This document shows positions 16,575 to 24,978 of a stretch of 64,000 bases of DNA, piece after piece (position 1 is the first letter of the stretch; each line of letters opens with the position of its first letter). Below the pieces are notes generated by a model. The model made no database searches, had not been told where the DNA came from, and worked only from the letters and a program-made list of their open reading frames with translations. A program made the position numbers and the translations under genes. The stretch is from 13-2-20CM-66-19 sp963824395 (GTDB lineage: Bacteria; Pseudomonadota; Gammaproteobacteria; Steroidobacterales; Steroidobacteraceae), in assembly GCA_963824395.1 (NCBI GenBank), contig CAWGPF010000001.1, positions 1,984,001-2,048,000 on the forward strand. The letters are read 5' to 3'.

Positions 16575-17936
16575 TCAGGCCGGGGCGATGGGCAGGACCA
16601 TCTGGGCACGCAGACCGGGATGGTTATCGAGCAGCTGCAGCACCCCCCCGTGCAGCCGTGCCACCGCATCGACGATGCTCAGGCCGAGGCCGACCCCGGG
16701 GGTGCCGCGGCTGGCGTCGCCGCGGTAGAAGCGCTCGGTCACGCGCGGCTTGTCGGCGTCCGGAATCCCGGGGCCATCGTCGGCGACCGCGATCTCGACC
16801 GCACCGTCCGCGCGCCGCCCCACCTTGACGCTGATGGCGCCGCGCGCGGGAACGGATTTCAGGGAATTGTCGATGAGGTTGCTGACCGCCTGCGCGAGCA
16901 GCACCGGGTCGCCGGCGACCGCGGCATCCCCGGCGGCGGCGAAGGAGAACACCACGCCCTTCTGCTCGGCGGCCGGCTCGTAGTACTCCACCACTTCGGC
17001 GGCCACGGCCGCCGCATCGACGCGCACGAAACCGGAGCGGCGTGCGCCGGAGTCGATCTCCGCCAGGCGCAGCAGCGCATTGAACATGCGCATCAGGCGA
17101 TCGATGTCCGCGACCGCCGCCTCGATCTCCGCAAACGCTTCCCCGGGGGCGGGCCGGGTGAGCGCCAGCTCCTCGAGGCGCGCGCGCAGCTCCGCGAGCG
17201 GCGTGCGCAGGTCGTGGGCGATGGAGTTGGAGACGTTGCTGATGCCGGCAATGAGGTGCTCGATGTGATCGAGCATGCCGTTCAGGGTACGCGACAGCAT
17301 CGCGAACTCCTCCGAACCGCCCACCGGCAGGCGATGGCGCAAATCCCCCTGCATGATGGCCGCGACCGTCTCGCCGATCCCCTGCACGCGCGTCAGCAGG
17401 GCGCGACGCACCAGGAAGGCCCCGAGTGCGCCGACCACGAACAGCAGCGTCACCGCGGTGATAAGCCCCCAGGTGAAGCGCTGCTCGAGCTGACGAAAGC
17501 GCGCCAGATCGCGGCCCACCAGCAGGTGGTAGCCGCCGGCCAGCTCGGTTTCGATGAACAGCGTCTGCGTCTTCTGCCCCGGCAGCTGCGCCAGCACCGC
17601 ATTGATGCCGGGCCTGGCGCTGATGTCGTGCGGCCACGCGGCGAGGTTCCCGGCGAGCGGCTGGTAGGCGGCATCCGTGAGCAGCAGCGTGCGTTCGCCG
17701 GCGATCTGCATGCCGACGCGAGTGTTGATGTGCGCCGCCAGCCCGGTAATGCCCTCATGCACGAACACCTCAGTGAGACGCTGGGCATCATCGCGCAGCA
17801 GTTCCTCGCGGCCGGCGAGGATCGTGACCTTCCACCCCCACCACAACGGCACCGCCAAGGACGCCAGCGCCGCCAAGCCAAGGAGCACGTAGCCGAGGGC
17901 CCAGGCGGTGGCGGAGGAGCGGATCAGCCTAGTCAT
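16575..17936 (-). CDS. Sensor histidine kinase of the RND operon
   Basis: This 453-residue inner-membrane kinase has TM1 near residues 13-40, a periplasmic sensor of about 110 residues, TM2 near 156-177, a HAMP linker, and the phosphoacceptor His241 in SNSIAHDLRTPLAEL. The ATPase boxes are AVSNLIDNSLKSV (N), VADDGPGIPDADK (G1) and GVGLGLSIV (G2). It overlaps the response-regulator gene by 8 bp. Because it is transcribed with the RND pump genes, it probably senses a pump substrate or envelope stress and controls efflux (inference). The closest type is QseC/TctE-like OmpR-family kinases. Confidence 0.93.
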   Translation of the reverse strand: MTRLIRSSATAWALGYVLLGLAALASLAVPLWWGWKVTILAGREELLRDDAQRLTEVFVHEGITGLAAHINTRVGMQIAGERTLLLTDAAYQPLAGNLAAWPHDISARPGINAVLAQLPGQKTQTLFIETELAGGYHLLVGRDLARFRQLEQRFTWGLITAVTLLFVVGALGAFLVRRALLTRVQGIGETVAAIMQGDLRHRLPVGGSEEFAMLSRTLNGMLDHIEHLIAGISNVSNSIAHDLRTPLAELRARLEELALTRPAPGEAFAEIEAAVADIDRLMRMFNALLRLAEIDSGARRSGFVRVDAAAVAAEVVEYYEPAAEQKGVVFSFAAAGDAAVAGDPVLLAQAVSNLIDNSLKSVPARGAISVKVGRRADGAVEIAVADDGPGIPDADKPRVTERFYRGDASRGTPGVGLGLSIVDAVARLHGGVLQLLDNHPGLRAQMVLPIAPA

Positions 17937-18609
17937 GGGCGCTCATCATGTAACCGGCATTGCGCACCGTGCGCACCAGCGGTCGCTCGGAGTCGAGCTC
18001 GATCTTCTGCCTGAGCTTGCTGATGTGGACGTCGACCACGTTGGTCTGCGGGTCAAAATTGTAGTCCCACACCGCCTCGAGCAGCATGGTGCGCGTCACC
18101 ACCTGCTCGGCGTGGCGCATCAGGTACTCCAGGAGCTTGAACTCGCGCGGCTGCAGGATGACCGCTCGGGCGCCGCGGGTGACGCGCCGCGACAGAAGGT
18201 CCATGCGCAGGTCGCCTACCTGCAGCACGCGATCCGCGCCCGGGTCCCCGCCGCGCCGGCCCAGCGCATCCACCCGTGCCAGGAGCTCCCCAAAGGCGAA
18301 GGGCTTGGTGAGGTAGTCATCGCCGCCGCTCTTGAGGCCCTTGATGCGCTCATCGACGTCACTGAGCGCGCTCAAGATCAGGATCGGGACGCGGTTGCCC
18401 GCCTTGCGCAACGCCTCAATGATTCCTAAGCCATCGATGTTACCCGGGAGCATGCGGTCCATGACGATGACGTCGTAGGGCTCGCTTGCGGCACTGAACA
18501 GGCCGTCGCGGCCGTTGGCGGCGTGCTCGACCGTGTGGCCCGCCTCGCGCAGCCCGCGGGTGACGAAGCGCGCCACCCGCTCGTTGTCCTCGACGATCAG
18601 GATCTTCAC
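17929..18609 (-). CDS. OmpR-family response regulator of the RND operon
   Basis: This 226-residue DNA-binding regulator has a receiver domain with phosphoacceptor Asp51 (VIVMDRMLPGN), acidic DN in ILIVEDNE and the Lys in DDYLTKPFAFGE. A C-terminal winged helix follows (LQPREFKLLEYLMRHAEQVV then DVHISKLRQKIE). The GTG at 18609 overlaps the RND pump stop (GTGA), and no earlier start fits. It is cotranscribed between pump and kinase, so it likely autoregulates the efflux operon. A candidate direct repeat upstream of the first operon gene is listed separately. Confidence 0.94.
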   Translation of the reverse strand: MKILIVEDNERVARFVTRGLREAGHTVEHAANGRDGLFSAASEPYDVIVMDRMLPGNIDGLGIIEALRKAGNRVPILILSALSDVDERIKGLKSGGDDYLTKPFAFGELLARVDALGRRGGDPGADRVLQVGDLRMDLLSRRVTRGARAVILQPREFKLLEYLMRHAEQVVTRTMLLEAVWDYNFDPQTNVVDVHISKLRQKIELDSERPLVRTVRNAGYMMSAHD

Positions 18610-21600
18610 GGGGCCCCCTGCGCCGCCGCAGTACCGTGTGCCGGCGAACCCTGGTCCTCGCCTGCCTGCGGATGCTGGCGCGCCCAGCGCACCACCAGGC
18701 GGTCGAGGTAGAGGTAAATGACCGGCGTTGTGAACAGTGTCAGCATCTGGCTTAAGACCAGCCCCCCGACCATTGTATAGCCGAGCGGCTGGCGCAGTTC
18801 TGAACCGGTGCCGTGGCCGAGCATGAGGGGCAGCGCGCCGAGCAGTGCCGCCATGGTGGTCATCATGATGGGGCGGAAGCGCAGCAGGCACGCCTGGCGG
18901 ATCGCCTGCAGCGGCTCCAGGTGCTGCGTGCGCTCGGCGTGGATGGCGAAGTCCACCATCATGATGCCGTTCTTCTTGACGATGCCGATGAGCAGGATGA
19001 TGCCGATCAGCCCCACGACCGAGAGGTCGAAGTGAAACAGCAGCAGCATCAGCAGGGCTCCCACGCCTGCTGAGGGGAGCGTCGAGAGGATGGTGAGCGG
19101 GTGAATGTAGCTCTCGTAGAGCACGCCGAGGATGATGTACACCGCCAGCAGCGCTGCGAGGATCAGCCACGGGGCGCTCTTCAGCGACGCCTGGAAGGCC
19201 TGCGCGGTCCCCTGGAAAGTACCCTGGATCGCAGGCGGCATATGGATGTTCGCGGCCGTGGCCTGGATCTGCTTGACCGCATCCCCGAGCGCCACCCCGG
19301 GGGCGAGGTTGAAGGACAGCGTCACCGCCGGGAACTGCCCCTGGTGGTTGATGGAGAGGTAGCTCGTGTGGTCGGTGTCGAACTTGGTGAACACCGACAG
19401 TGGCACCTGCTCGTTGGTGAGCGGAGACTTGATGTAGATCTTGCGCAGCGAGTCCGGGTCCCCAAGCAGTTCCGGGGTGACCTCCAGTACCACGTGGTAG
19501 CTGTTGAGCTGGGTGAAGTACTGGGTGATTTGGCGCTGGCCGAAGGCGTCGTAGAGTGTGTTGTCGATGAGCGCCGGCTGGATGCCGAAGCGCGCCGCCT
19601 GGTCGCGATCGATGGTGAGCTGCAGCTTGGAACTGCTGCTTTGCTGGTCGGAGGCGACATCGCGCAGCCCGGGAAGCTTCTTCAGCTCCCCGAGCATGCG
19701 CGGCGCGAACGCGTTGAGCTCCTCGAGGTTCGCATCCTGCAAGGTGTACTGGTACTGCGTGCGCGCCAGGCGCCCGCCGACATTCAGGTCCTGCGCGGCC
19801 TGCAGGTAGACCGTGCCGCCCGGCACCCGGGCGATCTTCGGGCGCAGGCGGGCGATGATCTGGTCCGCGCTGGCGTCGCGCTGATCGCGCGGCTTCAATC
19901 CCAGGATGACGAAGCCGTTGTTGAGGGGGCGGCCGCCGCCGACGAAGGCGCCGTAGCCGGCGACCCCGGGGTCGGCCGCGAGCACGTCCGTGAGGCGCTT
20001 CTCGAGCCGCATCATTTCCTCGAAGGAGACGTCCTGAGGCGCATCGGTGATGCCGGCGATGATGCCGGTGTCCTGCTGCGGGAAGAAACCCTTGGGCACG
20101 AACACGTACAGGAGCACCGCGGCGGCCACGGTCGCTATGAACGTGACCAGCGTGGGGAACTGGTGGCGCAGCACGAAGTCGAGGCCACGCGTGTAGTGGC
20201 CGATCATCCAGTCGAAGCCGCGCTCGAGCGTGTTGTAGAAGCGGCCGTGCTGCGCGTGCTTCTCGTCGCGCAGGAACAGTGCGCACATCATGGGCGAGAG
20301 GGTAAGGGAGACTATCGCCGACACCGCGATCGTCATGGTCACGGTGACCGCGAACTCGCGGAACAGCCGCCCGACGATGCCGCTCATGAGCAGGAGCGGG
20401 ATGAACACCGCCACCAGCGAGATGCTGATGGAGAGGATCGTGAAACCGATCTCCTCGGACCCCTTGAGCGCCGCCTCGTGGGGGCTCAGGCCCGCCTCGA
20501 TGTGGCGGTAGATGTTCTCGAGCATGACGATGGCGTCATCCACCACGAAGCCGACCGCGATGGTGAGCGCCATGAGCGAGAGGTTGTCGAGGCTGTAGCC
20601 GACCACGTACATGAGCGCCGCGGTGCCCAAGAGCGACAGCGGCACGGCGATGCCGGGGATGACCGTCGCCCAGAAGCTGCGCAGGAACAGGAAGATGACC
20701 AGCACCACGAGGATGATGGCGAGCATCAGCGAGAACTCGACGTCCTTGACCGAGGCCTGGATGGTGGTGGTGCGGTCGATCAGCTGATCGATCTTCACCG
20801 AGGGCGGGATGGAAGCCTCGACGTGCGGCAGCGCGGCCTTGATGTTCCTGACCGCATCGATGACGTTGCTGCCAGCCTGCTTGTAGATGAGTAGCAGGAT
20901 GCCGGTCTTGCCGTTCTGGAAGCCGCGGACCTGGGTGTTTTCCGGCCCATCGACCGCCACCCCGATATCCCTGATACGGATCGGCGCGCCGTTGCGGTAG
21001 GCGACGATGACGTCGTTCCACGGCGCCGCCTTCAGCAGCTGATCGTTGTCGTAGATCGCGAAGTTCTTGGCGCTGCCGGTGATGGCGCCCTGCGGCGAGT
21101 TCACCGTCGCGGTGGTGATGAGGGTGGCCACGTCCTCGAGCTGCAAACCGACCGCGGCAAGCTTCACCGGGTCAATCTGCACCCGCACCGCCGGCTTCTG
21201 CTGGCCGCCCACGGTCACCTGCGAGATGCCGGGCAGCTGGGAGAGCTGCTGCGCGATCACGGTCTCGGCGTAGTCATCGACCTGTGTCACCGGCATGGCA
21301 TCCGAGTGCACCGCGAGGATCAGGATCGGGGAATCGGCCGGATTGACCTTGCGGTAGGCGGGCGGCGAGGGCAGGTTCTTCGGCAGCTGGCCACCGGCGG
21401 CATCGATCGCGGCCTGCACGTCCTGGGAGGCCGCGTCGATGTTGCGGTCGAGGTTGAACTGCAGCGTGATCTGCGTGGTACCGAGCACGCTCGTGGAGGT
21501 CATCTGCGACACACCCGAGATCTGCGCGAACTGGGTCTCGAGTGGCTGCGCTACCGATGAGGCCATGATCTCAGGACTCGCACCCGGCAGGTTCGCCGTC

Positions 21601-21740
21601 ACGAGCAGCGTCGGGAAATCGATCTGGGGCAGGGGAGCCACGGGCAGGAACGGGAAGGCCGCAAGCCCCACGAGAAACAGGCCCGCCATCAGCAGCGTGG
21701 TGGCGACCGGGCGCTCGATGAAGGGCCGGGAGATGTTCAC
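18606..21740 (-). CDS. RND multidrug efflux pump, MdtB/MdtC type
   Basis: This 1044-residue inner-membrane proton antiporter is the pump of a tripartite efflux complex. The N-terminus MNISRPFIERPVATTLLMAG, with TM1, and the TM4 proton-relay motif GFVVDDAIVMLENIYRHIE are diagnostic of the hydrophobe/amphiphile RND family. SLDNLSLMALTIAVGF and AVYIILGVLYESYIHPLTIL resemble MdtB/MdtC. The length matches the family. The start is the GTG at 21740, overlapping the adaptor stop (GTGA); the longer frame upstream lies over adaptor sequence. It should work with the adaptor at 21737 and the outer-membrane factor at 22888. Only one MdtB/C-type pump gene is present, so a homotrimer is likely. Confidence 0.95.
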   Translation of the reverse strand: MNISRPFIERPVATTLLMAGLFLVGLAAFPFLPVAPLPQIDFPTLLVTANLPGASPEIMASSVAQPLETQFAQISGVSQMTSTSVLGTTQITLQFNLDRNIDAASQDVQAAIDAAGGQLPKNLPSPPAYRKVNPADSPILILAVHSDAMPVTQVDDYAETVIAQQLSQLPGISQVTVGGQQKPAVRVQIDPVKLAAVGLQLEDVATLITTATVNSPQGAITGSAKNFAIYDNDQLLKAAPWNDVIVAYRNGAPIRIRDIGVAVDGPENTQVRGFQNGKTGILLLIYKQAGSNVIDAVRNIKAALPHVEASIPPSVKIDQLIDRTTTIQASVKDVEFSLMLAIILVVLVIFLFLRSFWATVIPGIAVPLSLLGTAALMYVVGYSLDNLSLMALTIAVGFVVDDAIVMLENIYRHIEAGLSPHEAALKGSEEIGFTILSISISLVAVFIPLLLMSGIVGRLFREFAVTVTMTIAVSAIVSLTLSPMMCALFLRDEKHAQHGRFYNTLERGFDWMIGHYTRGLDFVLRHQFPTLVTFIATVAAAVLLYVFVPKGFFPQQDTGIIAGITDAPQDVSFEEMMRLEKRLTDVLAADPGVAGYGAFVGGGRPLNNGFVILGLKPRDQRDASADQIIARLRPKIARVPGGTVYLQAAQDLNVGGRLARTQYQYTLQDANLEELNAFAPRMLGELKKLPGLRDVASDQQSSSSKLQLTIDRDQAARFGIQPALIDNTLYDAFGQRQITQYFTQLNSYHVVLEVTPELLGDPDSLRKIYIKSPLTNEQVPLSVFTKFDTDHTSYLSINHQGQFPAVTLSFNLAPGVALGDAVKQIQATAANIHMPPAIQGTFQGTAQAFQASLKSAPWLILAALLAVYIILGVLYESYIHPLTILSTLPSAGVGALLMLLLFHFDLSVVGLIGIILLIGIVKKNGIMMVDFAIHAERTQHLEPLQAIRQACLLRFRPIMMTTMAALLGALPLMLGHGTGSELRQPLGYTMVGGLVLSQMLTLFTTPVIYLYLDRLVVRWARQHPQAGEDQGSPAHGTAAAQGAP

Positions 21741-22891
21741 GGCGCCTGCTCCGGGGCCTTGGGCTGCGCTGCCCCGGCAGCGCGCGGCGGGTTCACCTTG
21801 ATGAGGCTGCCGGGCTGCACGCGGTACTGGTTGCTGGTGACCACCCGGTCGCCGGCCTTCAGGCCCTTCTCTATCACCACGCGCCCGTTGTGCGTGACCC
21901 CGGCGGTGAGCTGGGCCACCGAGACCTTCGAGTCCGCCCCCACGAGGTAGGTATACAGGCCGTCCGGGCCGCGCTCGAGCGCGCTTTCCGGGATGGTGAG
22001 CACCTGGTGCTGCACCTGGGTCAGTACGGCCATGTTCACGAACTGCCCCGGCCACAGATGCCGCTCCTTGTTGGGAAGCGTCGCCTTCAGGCGCAGGGTG
22101 CCGGTGGTCTGGTCGATCTGGTTGTCGATGAGCTCGAGCGTTCCCTGATCGAGCTGCTCATTGCGGTCGCGCGAGAGTGCCGTCACCTGCACCGGCCCGC
22201 GGTGCAGCGCGGCGCTCACCTGCGCGAACTGCTCCTCCGGCAGGCTGAAGATCACCGAGATCGGCTCGATCTGCGTCACGACGACGATGTTGGTCGAGTT
22301 AGCACCGTGCACGATGTTGCCCGGGTCCACCTGGCGGATCCCGGTGCGCCCGTCGATGGGCGAGCGGATGGTGGTGTAATCAAGCTGCGTGCGGGCGCTG
22401 TCGATCGCCGCCGTGTCGCCCTTGATCTGCGCGCCGAGCTGCGCGATCAGCGCCTTCTGCGTGTCGACGGTCTGCTTGCTGGCGAGGTCCTCGGGCGCCA
22501 GCAGCTGGTAGCGGTTCATGTCCAGGTGCGCATTGGCAAGCGTCGCCTCATCCTTGGCGCGCGCCGCCAGGGCCCCCTCGAGCGCCGCCTGGAACGGGCG
22601 CGCGTCGAGCTGCACCAGGAGCGCCCCCTTCTTGACGTCCTGGCCTTCGGTGAAGGCGACCTTTTCGACCTGGCCATCCACGCGCGCCGTGACCTGCACG
22701 GTGTAGAAGGCCTGCACGGTGCCCAGGCCCTCCGCGTACACGGGCACGTCCTGCGCTGTGACGGTGCCGACGTCCACCGCTACCGCCGGGGGTCCCTTGC
22801 TGCCGCCCTTGGGCGTCGGCTTCAGCCACAGCCACCCCACCGCCAGCACGATTACCGCGGCGATGCCGATCAGAAGTGAGCGGGGCTTCAC
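21737..22891 (-). CDS. RND efflux periplasmic adaptor (membrane fusion protein)
   Basis: This 384-residue membrane-fusion protein is anchored by an N-terminal helix (LLIGIAAVIVLAVGWLWL). The barrel/lipoyl segment VQVTARVDGQVEKVAFTEGQ and LLVQLDARPFQAALEGA, a helical hairpin (about residues 100-165), and TTIRSPIDGRTGIRQVDPGN match MdtA-type adaptors. The C-terminus is a Pro/Ala tail. It bridges the RND pump and the TolC-like channel. Its ATG overlaps the outer-membrane factor stop (ATGA), and its stop overlaps the pump GTG. Confidence 0.94.
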   Translation of the reverse strand: MKPRSLLIGIAAVIVLAVGWLWLKPTPKGGSKGPPAVAVDVGTVTAQDVPVYAEGLGTVQAFYTVQVTARVDGQVEKVAFTEGQDVKKGALLVQLDARPFQAALEGALAARAKDEATLANAHLDMNRYQLLAPEDLASKQTVDTQKALIAQLGAQIKGDTAAIDSARTQLDYTTIRSPIDGRTGIRQVDPGNIVHGANSTNIVVVTQIEPISVIFSLPEEQFAQVSAALHRGPVQVTALSRDRNEQLDQGTLELIDNQIDQTTGTLRLKATLPNKERHLWPGQFVNMAVLTQVQHQVLTIPESALERGPDGLYTYLVGADSKVSVAQLTAGVTHNGRVVIEKGLKAGDRVVTSNQYRVQPGSLIKVNPPRAAGAAQPKAPEQAP

Positions 22892-24342
22892 GGTGAGTGC
22901 TCCAGCTGCCAGCCGCCGCCGAGCGCCTGGTAGAGCGACACCAGGGCCTGGAGGTGCGCGTATTTCGCCTGCGCAAGGGCATCCCGGGCACTGAACAAGG
23001 CGGTCTCCGTACTAAGAAGGGTGAGAACGTTGATGGTGCCGGCCTGCATCTGCGTCTGCGCGTAGCGGTAGGCGCGCTGCGCCTGGGCGGCCGCTTCGCG
23101 CTCGCGCGTGATGAGCTCTGCGGTCTGCTGGACGCTGATGAGCGCATCCTCGACGTTGGCGAAGGCGGAGATCACGGCCTTGTGATAGTCGGCGAGCAGC
23201 TCCTCGTAGCGCGCCTGCGAGAGGCGGTACTGGCCGACGAGCGCTCCCCCCTGGAAGATCGGCTGCGTGAGGCCTGCGCCGATCGACCAGACCCGGTTGG
23301 CCGGAGTCAGCAGGTTCTGCAGCTGGCCGCTCTCGAAGCCGCCGCCGGCGGTGAGGGAGATGCTGGGAAAAAAGGCGGCGCGTGCCGCCTGGATGTTGGC
23401 ATTGGCGGCGATGAGCTGTGCTTCGGCCTCGGCAACGTCGGGGCGGCGCGCGAGCAGCTCCGAGGGCAGCCCCGGGCGCACCGGCGGCTGTGAAACCTCA
23501 TCGAGGGTGCCGTGCGTCACCGCGACCCCCTCCGGGGTGCTGCCCACCAGGATGGCGAGCGCATCGAGGCTCTGGCGCAGCTGCTGCGTGAGCGGCGGAA
23601 TGGTGGCGTTCACGGTTGCGACCTCGGTCTCCTGCTGCGCCACGTCGAGCGCCGTCACGAGCCCGGCGCGCTGTTCGAGCTTCAGTCCGTCGAGCACCTT
23701 GGTGGCGTTGTCGAGGTTGGCAGTGGCGATGTCGAGGCGGTCGCGCAGCTCGAGCGCCTCGAAGTAGGTGGTGGCAACGCCTGCCACCACGCTCAGCTCC
23801 ACGGTGGTGCGGTCGTAGCGGCTGGCGCGGGCGCCGGCACTCGCGGCCGCGAACGCAGCGCGGTTCTTGCCCCAGAAGTCGAGCTCGTAACTGGCGCTCA
23901 GCAGCGGGTTGAAATCGTTGCCGGTGACGAACCCCCCGTCCGCCACGGGTGCGCGTGCGCGCGTGGCCGTGGCGGAGAGCCCGACGGCGGGCAGCAGTGG
24001 CGCACCGGCGATGCGCCGCTGCGCATCGGCCTCGCGCACGCGGGCGATGGCAGCGCGCAGGTCATCGTTAGTAAGCTGCGCCTGAGTGATGAAGGAGTTG
24101 AGGTCCTGCGAGCCGAAGCCGGTCCACCAGCCATTCTCCGGCCACTCGGGAGCCGCAGCGCTCGGCGTGGTGCTCCAGTCGGCCGGCGGCGGGATGTCGG
24201 GGTGGTGGTAACGCGGTCCGAGGCAGGCGCTCAGGCTAAGCATCCCGAGGAGCGCGCACAGCGCGCGCCCACCGGGCACCAAAGCAAGCGATGCTGCGAT
24301 CCTCAAGGCGCCTGGCATGCCGGCAACCCTAGCTGCCGGCAC
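22888..24342 (-). CDS. RND efflux outer-membrane factor (NodT/OprM family lipoprotein)
   Basis: This 484-residue TolC-like channel is the first gene of the efflux operon. The signal segment ends with the lipobox LSAC, so the mature protein is a lipoprotein. Two internally similar helical repeats are visible, with landmarks ASYELDFWGKNRAAFAAA, GLPSELLARRPDVAEAEAQL and YRYAQTQMQAGTINVL, all typical of the NodT family. ATGs at 24342 and 24318 are both possible starts; I give the upstream one. The divergent intergenic region (24343-24477) separates it from the molybdenum hydroxylase operon. Confidence 0.94.
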   Translation of the reverse strand: MPAARVAGMPGALRIAASLALVPGGRALCALLGMLSLSACLGPRYHHPDIPPPADWSTTPSAAAPEWPENGWWTGFGSQDLNSFITQAQLTNDDLRAAIARVREADAQRRIAGAPLLPAVGLSATATRARAPVADGGFVTGNDFNPLLSASYELDFWGKNRAAFAAASAGARASRYDRTTVELSVVAGVATTYFEALELRDRLDIATANLDNATKVLDGLKLEQRAGLVTALDVAQQETEVATVNATIPPLTQQLRQSLDALAILVGSTPEGVAVTHGTLDEVSQPPVRPGLPSELLARRPDVAEAEAQLIAANANIQAARAAFFPSISLTAGGGFESGQLQNLLTPANRVWSIGAGLTQPIFQGGALVGQYRLSQARYEELLADYHKAVISAFANVEDALISVQQTAELITREREAAAQAQRAYRYAQTQMQAGTINVLTLLSTETALFSARDALAQAKYAHLQALVSLYQALGGGWQLEHSP

Positions 24343-24364
24343 ATGCAGCGGCGGTGGAGGAATG

Positions 24365-24380
24365 ATTAAAGTCCGTTAAC
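24365..24380 (-). promoter_or_regulatory. Candidate response-regulator direct repeat before the RND operon
   Basis: Read on the minus strand, GTTAAC and TTTAAT half-sites start 10 bp apart, 23 bp upstream of the outer-membrane factor ATG. This resembles the tandem half-sites bound by PmrA/QseB-like OmpR-family regulators (YTTAAK repeats). The operon encodes such a regulator, so autoregulation is plausible. Short AT-rich repeats arise by chance, and neither a clear promoter nor a second copy was found. Confidence 0.22.
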
Positions 24381-24477
24381 TTTTCTGCCCTGCGTACCTC
24401 AAAGGGGGGATGGCGCGCGGGGGCGATGCCGCAAAAAATGCATATCGCTTTCCTTTGCCGCTCCAGGGAGTTATCCG

Positions 24478-24960
24478 ATGCCGACCCAGCTCACCGTCAA
24501 TGGCGAGGCGCACGAGCTCGACGTGCCGCCGGATATGCCGCTCCTGTGGGCGCTGCGCGATCACCTCAAGCTCACCGGCACCAAGTTCGGCTGCGGTATG
24601 GCGCTGTGCGGGGCGTGTACCGTGCACGTCGACGGCACGGCGACGCGCTCGTGCGTGACGCCGGTGGCCGCGGTCGCGGGCAAGCAGGTCACTACCATCG
24701 AGGGCCTGGGGACGCCGGCCGGCAAGGTGGTGCAGGCGGCCTGGATCGACCTCGACGTCCCGCAGTGCGGCTACTGCCAGAGCGGCCAGATCATGTCGGC
24801 CGCCGCACTGCTCGCTGCCAACCCGAAGCCGAGCGATGCGGACATCGACTCGGCGATGAGCGGCAACATCTGCCGCTGCGCAACCTACACCCGCATCCGC
24901 GGTGCCATCCACCAGGCCGCCGAGGCACTGCCGGCGGCCCCTAGCCCGGCAAACGGCTGA
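24478..24960 (+). CDS. Isoquinoline 1-oxidoreductase-type small subunit, two [2Fe-2S]
   Basis: This 160-residue electron-transfer subunit belongs to a xanthine-dehydrogenase-family molybdenum hydroxylase. The plant-type [2Fe-2S] ligands are C39, C44, C47 and C59 (FGCGMALCGACTVHVDG), and the second cluster uses C97, C100, C132 and C134 (CGYCQSGQIM and GNICRCATY). The ATG at 24478 has a GGGAG ribosome-binding site 6-10 bp upstream. It lies 18 bp before the large subunit. Electrons from hydroxylation of an N-heterocycle or aldehyde would pass through it to an unknown acceptor. Confidence 0.93.
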   Translation: MPTQLTVNGEAHELDVPPDMPLLWALRDHLKLTGTKFGCGMALCGACTVHVDGTATRSCVTPVAAVAGKQVTTIEGLGTPAGKVVQAAWIDLDVPQCGYCQSGQIMSAAALLAANPKPSDADIDSAMSGNICRCATYTRIRGAIHQAAEALPAAPSPANG

Positions 24961-24978
24961 AGCCAAGGAATCCGCGCC

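Noticed and set aside
19101..20894. A 597-codon plus-strand frame antisense to the RND pump gene
   Set aside because: Low-complexity His/Arg/Glu-rich translation, typical of the shadow frame of a high-GC gene; the opposite strand encodes an unmistakable RND pump.
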